Below are positions 22,213 to 29,943 of a stretch of 41,554 nt of DNA, piece after piece (within the stretch, counting starts at the first letter, position 1; every line of letters begins with the position of its first letter). The stretch is from Streptomyces boluensis. GTDB taxonomy: Bacteria; Actinomycetota; Actinomycetes; Streptomycetales; Streptomycetaceae. The position numbers and the translations under genes are program-made. The stretch covers positions 1 through 41,554 of the forward strand of contig NZ_JAAAHS010000021.1 in the NCBI RefSeq assembly GCF_009908195.1, given 5' to 3'. The notes below the pieces were generated by a model. That model was not told the DNA's origin. It was given only the letters and a program-made list of their open reading frames with translations, and ran no database searches.

Positions 22213-23067
22213 ATGGACGAGGCACGGGCGCGTGATGTGCTGGCCGGGGCAGGCGTGGCGAGCGACGCGGAGTTGCTCGCCCTGGGCGAGAACGCGGTGT
22301 TCGCCACCGGTGACCTGGTGGTGAAGGTCGGCCGGGCGGCGCCCGAACTGCTCGACCGGGCCCGGCGCGAACTGGGCATCGCCCGCTGGCTCGAGGACCA
22401 CGACGTCCCCTCGGTGCGGGCCGCCGAGCCCGAACCGCGCCTTGTCGACGGTCATCCGGTGACGCTGTGGCACCGTCTCGGTGCCGCGCTGCGACCGGCC
22501 GAGCCCGCCGATCTGGCCGAACTGCTCCGCCAGGTACACGCATTGCCCTCCCCCTCCTTCGAACTTCCGCGCCGCGAACTCCTCGGCGGCGTCGAGCGCT
22601 GGCTGCGCCTCGCGGGCGACGCGATCGAGCGGTCCGACGCGGACTATCTCCGTGAGCGCCGGGACGGTTTCGCCGCGGCGGCCGCGGCGCTCACTCCGCA
22701 CCTGCCCCCTGGCCCGATCCACGGCGACGCCCTGCCCCGCAACGTCCATGTCGGTCCCGACGGCCCGGTCCTGGTCGACCTGGAGACGTTCTCCGCCGAC
22801 CTGCGGGAACACGACCTGGTGGTCATGGCCCTGTCCCGGGACCGGTACGGCCTGCCGGTCGAGGCGTACGACGCGTTCGTCACGGCCTACGGCTGGGACG
22901 TACGGGAGTGGGACGGGTGCGCGGTGCTGCGCGGGGCACGCGAAACGGCGAGCTGCGCCTGGGTGGCCCAGCACGCGCCCACCAACCCCAAGGCCCTGGC
23001 CGAGTTCCGCAGGCGGGTGGCGTCATTGCGGGACGGTGACGCGGAGGTGCGCTGGTATCCGTTCTGA
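22213..23067 (+). CDS. Aminoglycoside-phosphotransferase-fold (APH) kinase
   Basis: This 284-residue protein has a protein-kinase-like fold. A lysine in VVKVGR (Lys38) would contact ATP, the Brenner motif is IHGDALPRNV (His170-Gly-Asp172, Asn177), and the metal-binding VDLETFS places Asp189 as the second acidic residue. ATG 22213 has CAGGAGG six bases upstream. Such genes are common in Streptomyces and rarely confer antibiotic resistance; a small-molecule hydroxyl is the likely substrate but cannot be named. It is divergent from the sugar operon and monocistronic. Confidence 0.85.
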   Translation: MDEARARDVLAGAGVASDAELLALGENAVFATGDLVVKVGRAAPELLDRARRELGIARWLEDHDVPSVRAAEPEPRLVDGHPVTLWHRLGAALRPAEPADLAELLRQVHALPSPSFELPRRELLGGVERWLRLAGDAIERSDADYLRERRDGFAAAAAALTPHLPPGPIHGDALPRNVHVGPDGPVLVDLETFSADLREHDLVVMALSRDRYGLPVEAYDAFVTAYGWDVREWDGCAVLRGARETASCAWVAQHAPTNPKALAEFRRRVASLRDGDAEVRWYPF

Positions 23068-23209
23068 GCGGCGGGTCGGCCGAGTTGGTCGAGTCGCGGA
23101 GGCACCCGGTCCGGATCGGCCGACCCGGTCCGGAACGACCAGACCGACCGGACCGACCACCAGCCCAAGGCGCTCAGGTCAGCCCAACCACCCACCCAGC
23201 GAGCCCTGT

Positions 23210-23923
23210 TCAGCCCGATATATCCCGAAGCGGCCACGTGCCGTCGATGACCGCAGCCGTATCGCCCTTGCCGCGCAGGAACTTCTGGAAGTCCGCCGCC
23301 CATTCCGCGTACCACTCGATCTGGCGGCGGTGCAGCTCGGCGGGGCCCACCGTGCCGGCCTTCGGGTGGCGGTCCGCTATGGCGCAGGCGACACGGGTCG
23401 CGGCGAGGGCATCGGCCATCGCGTCGTGCGCGGAGTCGAGCCGCACGCCGTACACCGCGCAGACCGCTTCGAGGTTCCGCTTCCCCTTGCGGTACCGGTC
23501 GACCGCGCGGTCGATGGTGTACGGGTCGATCACCGGCGCCGGGCCGGTCCCGCCGAGACGGTCGCGCAGGGACGGCAGCTCGTACCGCTGAAGCTCCGCG
23601 GAGAGCAGCGTCAGGTCGAACGCGGCGTTGTACGCCACCACCGGGACGCCCGCCAGCCAGTACCCGGCGAGCGCGGCGGCCAGCTCGTCGGCCACCTGGT
23701 CGGCCGGGCGGCCCTCCGCCCGCGCCCGCTCGTTGCTGATGCCGTGCACGTCGACGGCCTCTTGCGGTATGGGCACACCCGGGTCGGCCAGCCATTCGCG
23801 GCGCCCCATCGGCTCCCCGCCCTTGACCTCGACCAGCGCGCCGGTGACGATCCGCGCCTCGCGCGGGTCCGTGCCCGTGGTCTCCAGGTCGAAGCCGATC
23901 AACAGCTCCTGGTGCCAGCCCAT
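23210..23923 (-). CDS. DEDDh 3'-5' exonuclease (DNA polymerase III epsilon-like)
   Basis: This 237-residue enzyme has all exonuclease motifs: ExoI FDLETTG (Asp12, Glu14), ExoII YNAAFDLTLL (Asp103) and ExoIII HDAMADA (His166, Asp171). It lacks the polymerase-binding tail of a replicative epsilon subunit and is probably a stand-alone repair or RNA/DNA-trimming exonuclease. GAAGGAGG precedes ATG 23923 closely. A match to the RecA-independent DNA-damage promoter motif lies about 40-65 bases upstream, which fits a repair role. The C-terminal 60 residues (after DRHPKAGTVGP) are an extra helical region. Confidence 0.9.
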   Translation of the reverse strand: MGWHQELLIGFDLETTGTDPREARIVTGALVEVKGGEPMGRREWLADPGVPIPQEAVDVHGISNERARAEGRPADQVADELAAALAGYWLAGVPVVAYNAAFDLTLLSAELQRYELPSLRDRLGGTGPAPVIDPYTIDRAVDRYRKGKRNLEAVCAVYGVRLDSAHDAMADALAATRVACAIADRHPKAGTVGPAELHRRQIEWYAEWAADFQKFLRGKGDTAAVIDGTWPLRDISG

Positions 23924-23964
23924 CCGTGGCCCTCCTTCGTGATGCTCTCCCCCATGTGCGTTTC

Positions 23965-23987
23965 ACGATGCCATGCGCCACTGACAA
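23965..23987 (-). promoter_or_regulatory. RecA-independent DNA-damage promoter motif for the exonuclease gene
   Basis: On the minus strand TTGTCAGTG (23979-23987), eight bases and CATCGT (23965-23970) match the actinobacterial motif tTGTCRgtg-N8-TAnnnT except for the first base of the -10. In mycobacteria this motif depends on PafBC. The spacing to the gene start leaves a leader of about 35 bases with a ribosome site. Confidence 0.65.
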
Positions 23988-24013
23988 TCCGACCGGCGCG
24001 TTCCGATTCGGCT

Positions 24014-24068
24014 CCTGAGCTGCGGTTCTGAGCTGCGGGTCCTGGGCCGCGAGTCCTGAGCCGCGGGT
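24014..24068. repeat. 13-14 bp tandem repeat CCTGAGCTGCGGGT, four units
   Basis: Four units of the form CCTGAGCTGCGGTT / CCTGAGCCGCGGGT run head to tail upstream of the exonuclease promoter and downstream of the HEPN gene end. No coding or RNA function is evident. Confidence 0.75.
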
Positions 24069-24123
24069 CAGCGTCGGCCCCACCGCGACCCGCGTTCGGC
24101 CGCGGCCTACGCCCGACCTGCCC

Positions 24124-24167
24124 CCGGCCTACCTCCGGCCTACCTCTGGCCTACCTCCGGCCTACGG
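24124..24167. repeat. 11-bp tandem repeat CCGGCCTACCT, four units
   Basis: Units at 24124, 24135, 24146 and 24157 differ at single positions (CTGGCCTACCT in unit 3, CCGGCCTACGG in unit 4). It is the second distinct repeat in the same spacer of about 275 bases, 33 bases before the HEPN protein stop. Confidence 0.8.
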
Positions 24168-24199
24168 AGACGGCGTCCCCGCCCGCCGCTCAGGCCCGG

Positions 24200-25441
24200 T
24201 CACGACACCGGGCGTGAGTCCGCCCACACGGCCTCGAACTCCTCGCGGTAGATCTCGAAAAGCCCGTGCTCGCCGCCCTCGCCGGCCTTGACGACCCTGC
24301 CGCCGCCACGCAGCACGAGCACCGGCGCCTCCATGCCGCGGGCGCGCCGCAGATACGGCTGGACCACGGCGACGCCGTCCGAGCCGTCGCCGTCGACCAG
24401 ATACGCGGTGAACCGTGGCGTCTCGTCGAACACCTGGATCTGGAAAGCCCCGGGATCGCGCAGACGTGAACGCACCCGGCGCATATGGAGAATGTTCATC
24501 TCCACCGAACGGCTCAACTCACCGCGCTTCAGGCCGAGTTCACGCTCCCGGCGCTTGACGGCACTGCTCGCCGGGTTGAGGAAGAGGAGTCGTATGCGGC
24601 TGCCGGACTCCGCGAGCCGCACCAGCCTGCGGCCGGAGAAGTTCTGCGCCAGGAGGTTCAGGCCTATCCCTATGGCGTCGAGGCGTCGCGCCCCGCCGAA
24701 GATGTCCTCCGCGGGGAACTGCCGGAGCAGCCGCACCCGGTCCGGGTGCACGCCCACCACGTCCGCGTACCGGTCACCGACGATGTCCTCGACGGCGTCG
24801 ACGGGCAGCCGTCGCGCGGAGGGCACGTCCGAGTCGGCGCCGAGCATCTCCAGGAGCCGCGCCGAGGCACGCTCCGCCTGGGCGAGGACCGACTGGGAGA
24901 GCGCCCGGTTGCGGGAGACGACGTTCCGCGCGACCTCCAGCTCGTCCAGGGCGAGTTCGACATCTCTGCGGTCGTCGAAGTACGGCTCGAAGCAGGGCCA
25001 GTGCTGGACCATGAGTTCACGCAGTTGCGGCAGCGTGAGGAAGCTGAGGACGTTGTCGTCGGCGGGGTCGAGCAAGTAGCCCTTTCGGCGGCTGACTTCG
25101 CGTACGGCGACGGCGCGCTGCACCCACTCCTGACCGGCGGGCCCTGCCGCGGCCACCACCCAGTCGTCGCCGTGGACGGGTTCGTACACGGGCCTGACCA
25201 CCGCGGACACCACGGCGCGCAGCCGTTGTTCCACAAGGTTCAGCCAGATGTAGGCCCGTCCGGCGCGCTGGGCCCGGGTGCGCACCTCGCGCCAGGCGTC
25301 GGCGCCCCAGTCGAGGTCGGGTCCTATCTGCGCGGCCGTGTCGAGCGGGCGCGCCAGGGAGACCGCTGAGGGCGGGACGTCGCCGGAGGCTCCCTCGCGA
25401 CTCTCGTCGCCAGGGGGCAGCTCAAGTCCGCCCGAGCTCAC
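24200..25441 (-). CDS. SAV2148 family HEPN domain-containing protein
   Basis: This 413-residue protein belongs to a conserved Streptomyces family annotated as SAV2148-type HEPN proteins. I recognise the segments LDWGADAWREVRTRAQRAGRAYIWLNL, SRRKGYLLDPADDNVLSFLTLPQL and ELGLKRGELSRSVEMNILHMRRVR. The HEPN-like helical part (about residues 60-190) contains EVARNVVSRNRALS, but I see no canonical R-x4-6-H nuclease motif there. The C-terminal part contains LLFLNPASSAVKRR and a strand-rich end. I chose GTG 25441 because it gives the family-like start MSSGGLELPPGDE; a TTG 26 codons upstream is the only longer option. The cellular role is unknown. Confidence 0.85.
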   Translation of the reverse strand: MSSGGLELPPGDESREGASGDVPPSAVSLARPLDTAAQIGPDLDWGADAWREVRTRAQRAGRAYIWLNLVEQRLRAVVSAVVRPVYEPVHGDDWVVAAAGPAGQEWVQRAVAVREVSRRKGYLLDPADDNVLSFLTLPQLRELMVQHWPCFEPYFDDRRDVELALDELEVARNVVSRNRALSQSVLAQAERASARLLEMLGADSDVPSARRLPVDAVEDIVGDRYADVVGVHPDRVRLLRQFPAEDIFGGARRLDAIGIGLNLLAQNFSGRRLVRLAESGSRIRLLFLNPASSAVKRRERELGLKRGELSRSVEMNILHMRRVRSRLRDPGAFQIQVFDETPRFTAYLVDGDGSDGVAVVQPYLRRARGMEAPVLVLRGGGRVVKAGEGGEHGLFEIYREEFEAVWADSRPVS

Positions 25442-25653
25442 CCACGCACCGCCTTCCGCTCCCCCCTGAGGACCCCACCCGGGATCATGGTCCGGCGTCT
25501 TGGTCGAGACCCGGTTCAAAGATCAAGGAAGGGTACTCCGGGAGCGGTCCACGGTGCAGCCGGATGGACAGGCTCCTTTCTCAACACCCTTGCCCCACAT
25601 GGCCGTTCTGATCCGCGAGCTCCGGCGGAGTGAGCGGATTCATAGCGGTCACG

Positions 25654-27105
25654 TCACGTGGAGCCGGCGGAAAGCCCTGCCGGTGCACCGGTATCGGCTC
25701 CCGGCCCTTGTCCCGGGTGTCTGGTGGAACCCGATGTTGACCCACGTGATCGGGTCTGAGCGTCTGCCTGTTCATCACCCTTGGTGTCACTGGCGAGTTC
25801 CTCGGTGCCAGGGCCCGCGCCGTGGATCGGGCGGGTCGCGAGGGCGACGACGAAGGCGAGGGCCGCGGCCGCGCTGCCGACGGCGAACGCCGCCGCAGGG
25901 CCGTACGACTCGGCCAACTGCCCGGCGACGGCGAGCGTCACGGCCTGGCCGCCGACGAAGGCACTCGACGCGAACGTCATGCCCTCGGCGAGCCGTTCAC
26001 GCGGCACGGCCCGCTCGGTGAGCCCGAAACCGGTGATCAGGTTGGGGGCGAAGATCGCGCCGAAAACCGTCACTACTACGTACAGGCCGGCCAACGAGTC
26101 CGTCCACACCAGCGGCAGCGACAACAGCACCGCAGCGGCCGTCGCCACCCGCCACCTCAGGAGGAGCCCGAAACGCTCCGGCAGCGCGGCCATGGACAGG
26201 CCGACGACCGCGCTCATGACGCCCATCGCGGCGTACACGAGGCCCGCCTGGTCCGGGCGGCCGAGGTCCTCGGTGAGGGCGGTGATACCCGCCCCGCAGC
26301 CGCCGAGCAGCACTCCGAGCAGGACAAGGCCGATCCGCACCACGTACACCTGGCGCGGCATACGGGACCGTGCGCCACGCGCGCGTGCGGGTTCCTCCGC
26401 CGCACGCGCGCGTGGCCGTTGTGGGTGCCCGCCGGTCGGGGGCAGGGTCGAGGCCGTCGGATGCAGGGCGAATCCGGTACCGCAGACCGCGACGAGGAGC
26501 GCGGCGAAGATCATCGCGTACGCCGGGTGTCCGACGACCGCCGCGAGCCCCACGGCGGCGGGGCCGAGCACGAAGGACACCTCGTCCATGGTGCTCTCCA
26601 GCGACATCACCGCGTCGACCAGGCGGCCGTCGCCGCTCCTGCGGCGCGCGAGCGCCACCAGACGCGCCCTGGCCAGCGGGCCGATGCCGGGCACCGTGGC
26701 CCCGGCCAGGGCGCCGAGCAGCACGAGCAGCGGGGTGGCCGCGTCGAGGAGCGCACCGGCCGTGAACACCGTGATGGCCAGGGCGTTGAGGGCCGCGAGC
26801 ACGAGCACCACAGGGCGCTGTCCGCGCCGGTCCGCGAGGCGGCCCACGAACGGCCCCATGGACACCTGGCCGAGCGCGAGGGCGCAGGCGACCGCTCCGC
26901 CCGTGGCGAGGGAGCCGCTGGTCCTGGTCACCATCAGGACGCTGCCCATCTGGATGATCGCCGTGGGCAGCCGCCCCAGGAACGAGATCACCGGAAGCAG
27001 CGCGCCGGAGAGCCCGATCACCTCGCGGTACGTCTGCGACGCCCCGCGCGCGGGCTTCAGGCCCGGCCCCTTCTCCGGCCCTGTCTCCGGCTGCTCCTGC
27101 GACAT
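25654..27105 (-). CDS. MFS transporter, drug/metabolite exporter type
   Basis: This 483-residue protein has about twelve hydrophobic segments in two halves and the motif-A-like loop GRLADRRGQRPVV after the second helix. A hydrophilic middle loop rich in Arg (RPRARAAEEPARARGARSR) splits the halves, and the last 60 residues are a Gly/Ser/Thr-rich hydrophilic tail. The start MSQEQPETG is followed by a soluble N-terminal stretch before SGALLPVISFLGRLP. The substrate is unknown. It lies next to, but in the same direction as, a LysR regulator gene and may respond to it. Confidence 0.87.
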   Translation of the reverse strand: MSQEQPETGPEKGPGLKPARGASQTYREVIGLSGALLPVISFLGRLPTAIIQMGSVLMVTRTSGSLATGGAVACALALGQVSMGPFVGRLADRRGQRPVVLVLAALNALAITVFTAGALLDAATPLLVLLGALAGATVPGIGPLARARLVALARRRSGDGRLVDAVMSLESTMDEVSFVLGPAAVGLAAVVGHPAYAMIFAALLVAVCGTGFALHPTASTLPPTGGHPQRPRARAAEEPARARGARSRMPRQVYVVRIGLVLLGVLLGGCGAGITALTEDLGRPDQAGLVYAAMGVMSAVVGLSMAALPERFGLLLRWRVATAAAVLLSLPLVWTDSLAGLYVVVTVFGAIFAPNLITGFGLTERAVPRERLAEGMTFASSAFVGGQAVTLAVAGQLAESYGPAAAFAVGSAAAALAFVVALATRPIHGAGPGTEELASDTKGDEQADAQTRSRGSTSGSTRHPGQGPGADTGAPAGLSAGST

Positions 27106-27298
27106 CGTCCGAAGCTATCGACGGTTCAGGCCGCGCACCCATGCGGCGATGACACGAAAGCCAGCCGCGCGGCTCCGTAGATTCACATGACGCCGACGCC
27201 GAGGCCGACGCCTCAGCCGATGGCACGCGCGCGTGGAGCGCGATTTGCTCGGCGCCTGGAGGCACGCTGTTCCCGGCGCCAGACCCGGAGTTCGGACC

Positions 27299-28222
27299 TC
27301 AGCAGTCCTCGTACGCCTTCAACGGCAGCGGCGGCGGCGCGTAGGGCGGCAGCACTTCCTGGAGTACGCGGACGAAGGCCGCAGCCGCCCCGGTCGGTTC
27401 GACGCGTGAGAAGACCGTCAGGGAGCGTTTCCACGGCGGCTCCACGGACAGCACCACACAGTCCTCGCCGACCGCGCCACGCACCAAATGGGAGGGCGCC
27501 GCGGCGACGCCGACTCCGGACGCGGCCATGCGCACCGCCGTCGACGTGTGCTCGGTCCACACCGCGGTACGGGGCGCGAATCCCGCCTGCCCACAGGCCC
27601 AGTCGAGAAAACGCTGCCCCTGTACGACGGGTTCCATGGCACACCGCACCCAGGGGCGCCCGGAGAGCTCCGCGAGCCGCACGGCCGTACGGCCCGCGAG
27701 GTCGTCGTCGAACGGCACCGCGAGCACGATCTCCTCCTCGCCGACAGGGGTCACCGAACCCGTCCAGTACTGCGGCGGCGGCCCGACGGCCAGATCGGCC
27801 ACACCCCGCTCGACCTGTTCCTCCAGGGCCTCGGTCGTGCCGTACTCGTGGAGGAGCAACTGCACTCCCGGATGGGCGCGGCGCCAGTGGGCGAAGACAT
27901 CCGGCAGGACGCCCACAGCGACGGCGTGGACGGCCGCGATGTGGAGTTCGCCGCCCTCGGCCCCGGAGGCGGCGCGGGCGGCGCGCTGGGCCTGTTCCGC
28001 GCTGCGCACGGCGAGTTCGGCATGCGGCAGGTAGGCGCGCCCCATCGGGGTGAGGCGCACACCGCGCGCCATGCGCTCGAGCAGCGCGCCGCCGACCGAC
28101 TTCTCCAGGGCCTTGATCTGGTGGGACAGGGCGGGCTGCGTCACGTGCAGAACCTCTGCCGCGCGTGTGAACGACGACTCCTCGACGACGGTCAGGAAGT
28201 ACTCCATCTGTCGCAGACTCAC
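27299..28222 (-). CDS. LysR-family transcriptional regulator
   Basis: This 307-residue regulator starts at GTG 28222 with LRQMEYFLTVVEESSFTRAA, the classic LysR winged-helix start, continuing VTQPALSHQIKALEKSVG as recognition helix. The effector-binding domain follows from about residue 90 (GELHIAAVHAVAVGVLPDVF). It is divergently transcribed from the flavoprotein disulfide reductase gene, with 109 bases between the starts and a 20-bp dyad in the gap, the normal layout for LysR control of the neighbour. The frame is open 59 codons further upstream but only as antisense overlap. Confidence 0.92.
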   Translation of the reverse strand: MSLRQMEYFLTVVEESSFTRAAEVLHVTQPALSHQIKALEKSVGGALLERMARGVRLTPMGRAYLPHAELAVRSAEQAQRAARAASGAEGGELHIAAVHAVAVGVLPDVFAHWRRAHPGVQLLLHEYGTTEALEEQVERGVADLAVGPPPQYWTGSVTPVGEEEIVLAVPFDDDLAGRTAVRLAELSGRPWVRCAMEPVVQGQRFLDWACGQAGFAPRTAVWTEHTSTAVRMAASGVGVAAAPSHLVRGAVGEDCVVLSVEPPWKRSLTVFSRVEPTGAAAAFVRVLQEVLPPYAPPPLPLKAYEDC

Positions 28223-28288
28223 CGTTCCCCCGCCTCTCTCGGTGCGCTCCCCGTCCCATAAGCGTTCTTCATCGCATCCACAAGAACA

Positions 28289-28308
28289 TTGCCTTGGACG
28301 CATGGCAA
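28289..28308. promoter_or_regulatory. Candidate LysR binding site between the regulator and the flavoprotein gene
   Basis: TTGCCTTGGACGCATGGCAA is a 20-bp interrupted palindrome: TTGCC and GGCAA arms plus inner TG and CA, containing the T-N11-A feature of LysR sites. It lies 67 bases from the regulator start and 24 bases before the flavoprotein start. Confidence 0.6.
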
Positions 28309-28331
28309 GGTCCGGAGGGACGCTGAGGATC

Positions 28332-29780
28332 ATGAACACAGCGCAGGGAAATTTCCCCCAACACACGCCTGTAGTGCCGGATTTGGCCGCCGACGTCATC
28401 GTGATCGGTGGCGGTACGGGTGGCTATTCGACCGCGCTGCGCGCCGCCCACCTGGGGCTGACGGTGGTGCTCGCCGAACGGGACAAGGTGGGCGGCACCT
28501 GCCTGCACCGCGGCTGCATCCCGAGCAAGGCGATGCTGCACGCCGCCGAGTTGGTCGACGGGATCACCGAGGCGCGGGAGCGGTGGGGTGTGAAGGCCAC
28601 GCTCGACTCGGTGGACTGGCCTGCGCTCGTGGCGACCCGCGACGACATCGTGTCCCGCAACCACAAGGGCGTGGAGGCCCATCTGTCCCACGCACGCGTG
28701 CGCGTGGTGCACGGCAACGCCCGCCTCACGGGGCCGCGTTCCGTGCACATAGAGGGTCATGGGGAGTTCACGGCGCGGCGCGGCATCGTCCTCGCCACAG
28801 GTTCGCGGCCGCGCACGCTGCCCGGTCTGGCGCCTGACGGCAGGCACGTGGTCACCAGTGACGACGCGTTGTTCGCGCCGGGGCTGCCGGGTTCGGTGGT
28901 TGTGCTCGGGGGCGGCGCGATCGGTGTCGAGTACGCGTCATTCCACCGCTCCATGGGCGCCGACGTCACCCTCGTAGAAGCCGCGGACCGGATCGTTCCG
29001 CTGGAAGACACGGATGTTTCACGGCACTTGACGCGCGGCCTGAAGAAGCGCGGGATCGACGTGCAGACCGGCGCCCGTATGACCGATGCGGAAGTGCTCG
29101 CGGACGGCGTACGGGTCACCCTGCGCACCGCGCGCGGCGAGACCCGCGCGGTGGCGGCCGACCGGCTCCTGGTGGCCGTGGGCCGCGCCCCGGTGACGGA
29201 CGGGCTCGACCTGGCCGCCGCGGGGCTGAGCGCCGACGGGCGGGGCTTCGTGGCGCCTGCCGACTGGACGCGCCTGGAGACATCCGTACCGGGCATCCAT
29301 GTGGTGGGCGATCTACTGCCGCCCCCGTCGCCCGGTCTGGCCCACGCGTCCTTCGCGGAGGGGCTGTTGGTGGCCGAGACACTGGCCGGACTCGCCTCCC
29401 CTCCGGTGGACCACTCGGCGGTCCCCCGGGTCACGTACTCGTCGCCGCAGACCGCTTCCGTAGGCCTCAGCGAGGCGGACGCACGCGCGCGTGGACACGA
29501 AGTGGAGGCGAACACCATGCCCCTGACGGCGGTCGCCAAGGGCATGGTGCACGGCCAGGGCGGCATGGTGAAGGTCGTCGCGGAGGCCGGTGGTGGACGG
29601 GTACTCGGCGTGCATCTGGTGGGCCCGCACGTCTCGGAGATGATCGCGGAGAGCCAGTTGATCGTCGGCTGGGACGCTGAGCCCGCCGACGTGGCCCGGC
29701 ACGTCCACGCCCATCCCACACTCTCCGAGGCCGTCGGAGAGGCCTTCCTGACCCTCGCGGGACGGGGGCTGCACCAGTAG
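28332..29780 (+). CDS. Dihydrolipoamide dehydrogenase-like flavoprotein disulfide reductase
   Basis: This 482-residue FAD enzyme has the full dihydrolipoyl dehydrogenase layout. The FAD-binding GGGTGGYSTA is near residue 26, the redox-active disulfide is GGTCLHRGC (Cys57, Cys62), the NAD(P) site is VVVLGGGAIGVEYA, and the catalytic His461-Glu466 dyad is in HPTLSE at the C-terminus. It should oxidise dihydrolipoyl groups or a related dithiol with NAD+. There are no E1 or E2 genes beside it, so it may be a spare E3 or act on another disulfide. ATG 28332 follows TGAGGATC. The divergent LysR gene is its probable regulator. Confidence 0.9.
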   Translation: MNTAQGNFPQHTPVVPDLAADVIVIGGGTGGYSTALRAAHLGLTVVLAERDKVGGTCLHRGCIPSKAMLHAAELVDGITEARERWGVKATLDSVDWPALVATRDDIVSRNHKGVEAHLSHARVRVVHGNARLTGPRSVHIEGHGEFTARRGIVLATGSRPRTLPGLAPDGRHVVTSDDALFAPGLPGSVVVLGGGAIGVEYASFHRSMGADVTLVEAADRIVPLEDTDVSRHLTRGLKKRGIDVQTGARMTDAEVLADGVRVTLRTARGETRAVAADRLLVAVGRAPVTDGLDLAAAGLSADGRGFVAPADWTRLETSVPGIHVVGDLLPPPSPGLAHASFAEGLLVAETLAGLASPPVDHSAVPRVTYSSPQTASVGLSEADARARGHEVEANTMPLTAVAKGMVHGQGGMVKVVAEAGGGRVLGVHLVGPHVSEMIAESQLIVGWDAEPADVARHVHAHPTLSEAVGEAFLTLAGRGLHQ

Positions 29781-29883
29781 TGAGGACCACCCTGGCGCCG
29801 GTATCCGCGGGCGCGCGCCGGTACCGCCCCGCGCCCGTATTGCGGAGTGCTCACATCCGTATACCCGCGGTGGTACGGGGCGC

Positions 29884-29914
29884 TTGACAGGGACCCCGGG
29901 GCGTGGGGTACTGC
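29884..29914 (+). promoter_or_regulatory. Candidate promoter of the M14 peptidase gene
   Basis: A perfect TTGACA at 29884 is followed after 19 bases by TACTGC at 29909. The spacer is longer than usual and the -10 lacks the final T, so the -35 is the main support. It would start transcription shortly before GTG 29944. Confidence 0.35.
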
Positions 29915-29943
29915 GGTTGCGCACGCCGGGAGGGCCAACGGGG

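Noticed and set aside
22213..23067. APH-fold gene considered as an aminoglycoside resistance determinant
   Set aside because: The kinase motifs are generic and the sequence does not resemble the named aminoglycoside phosphotransferases I know; such paralogues are common in Streptomyces.
25822..27180. Long plus-strand frames across the MFS transporter
   Set aside because: They lack domains and are rich in Arg, Gly and Glu as expected for antisense frames; the minus strand encodes a transporter with proper membrane segments.
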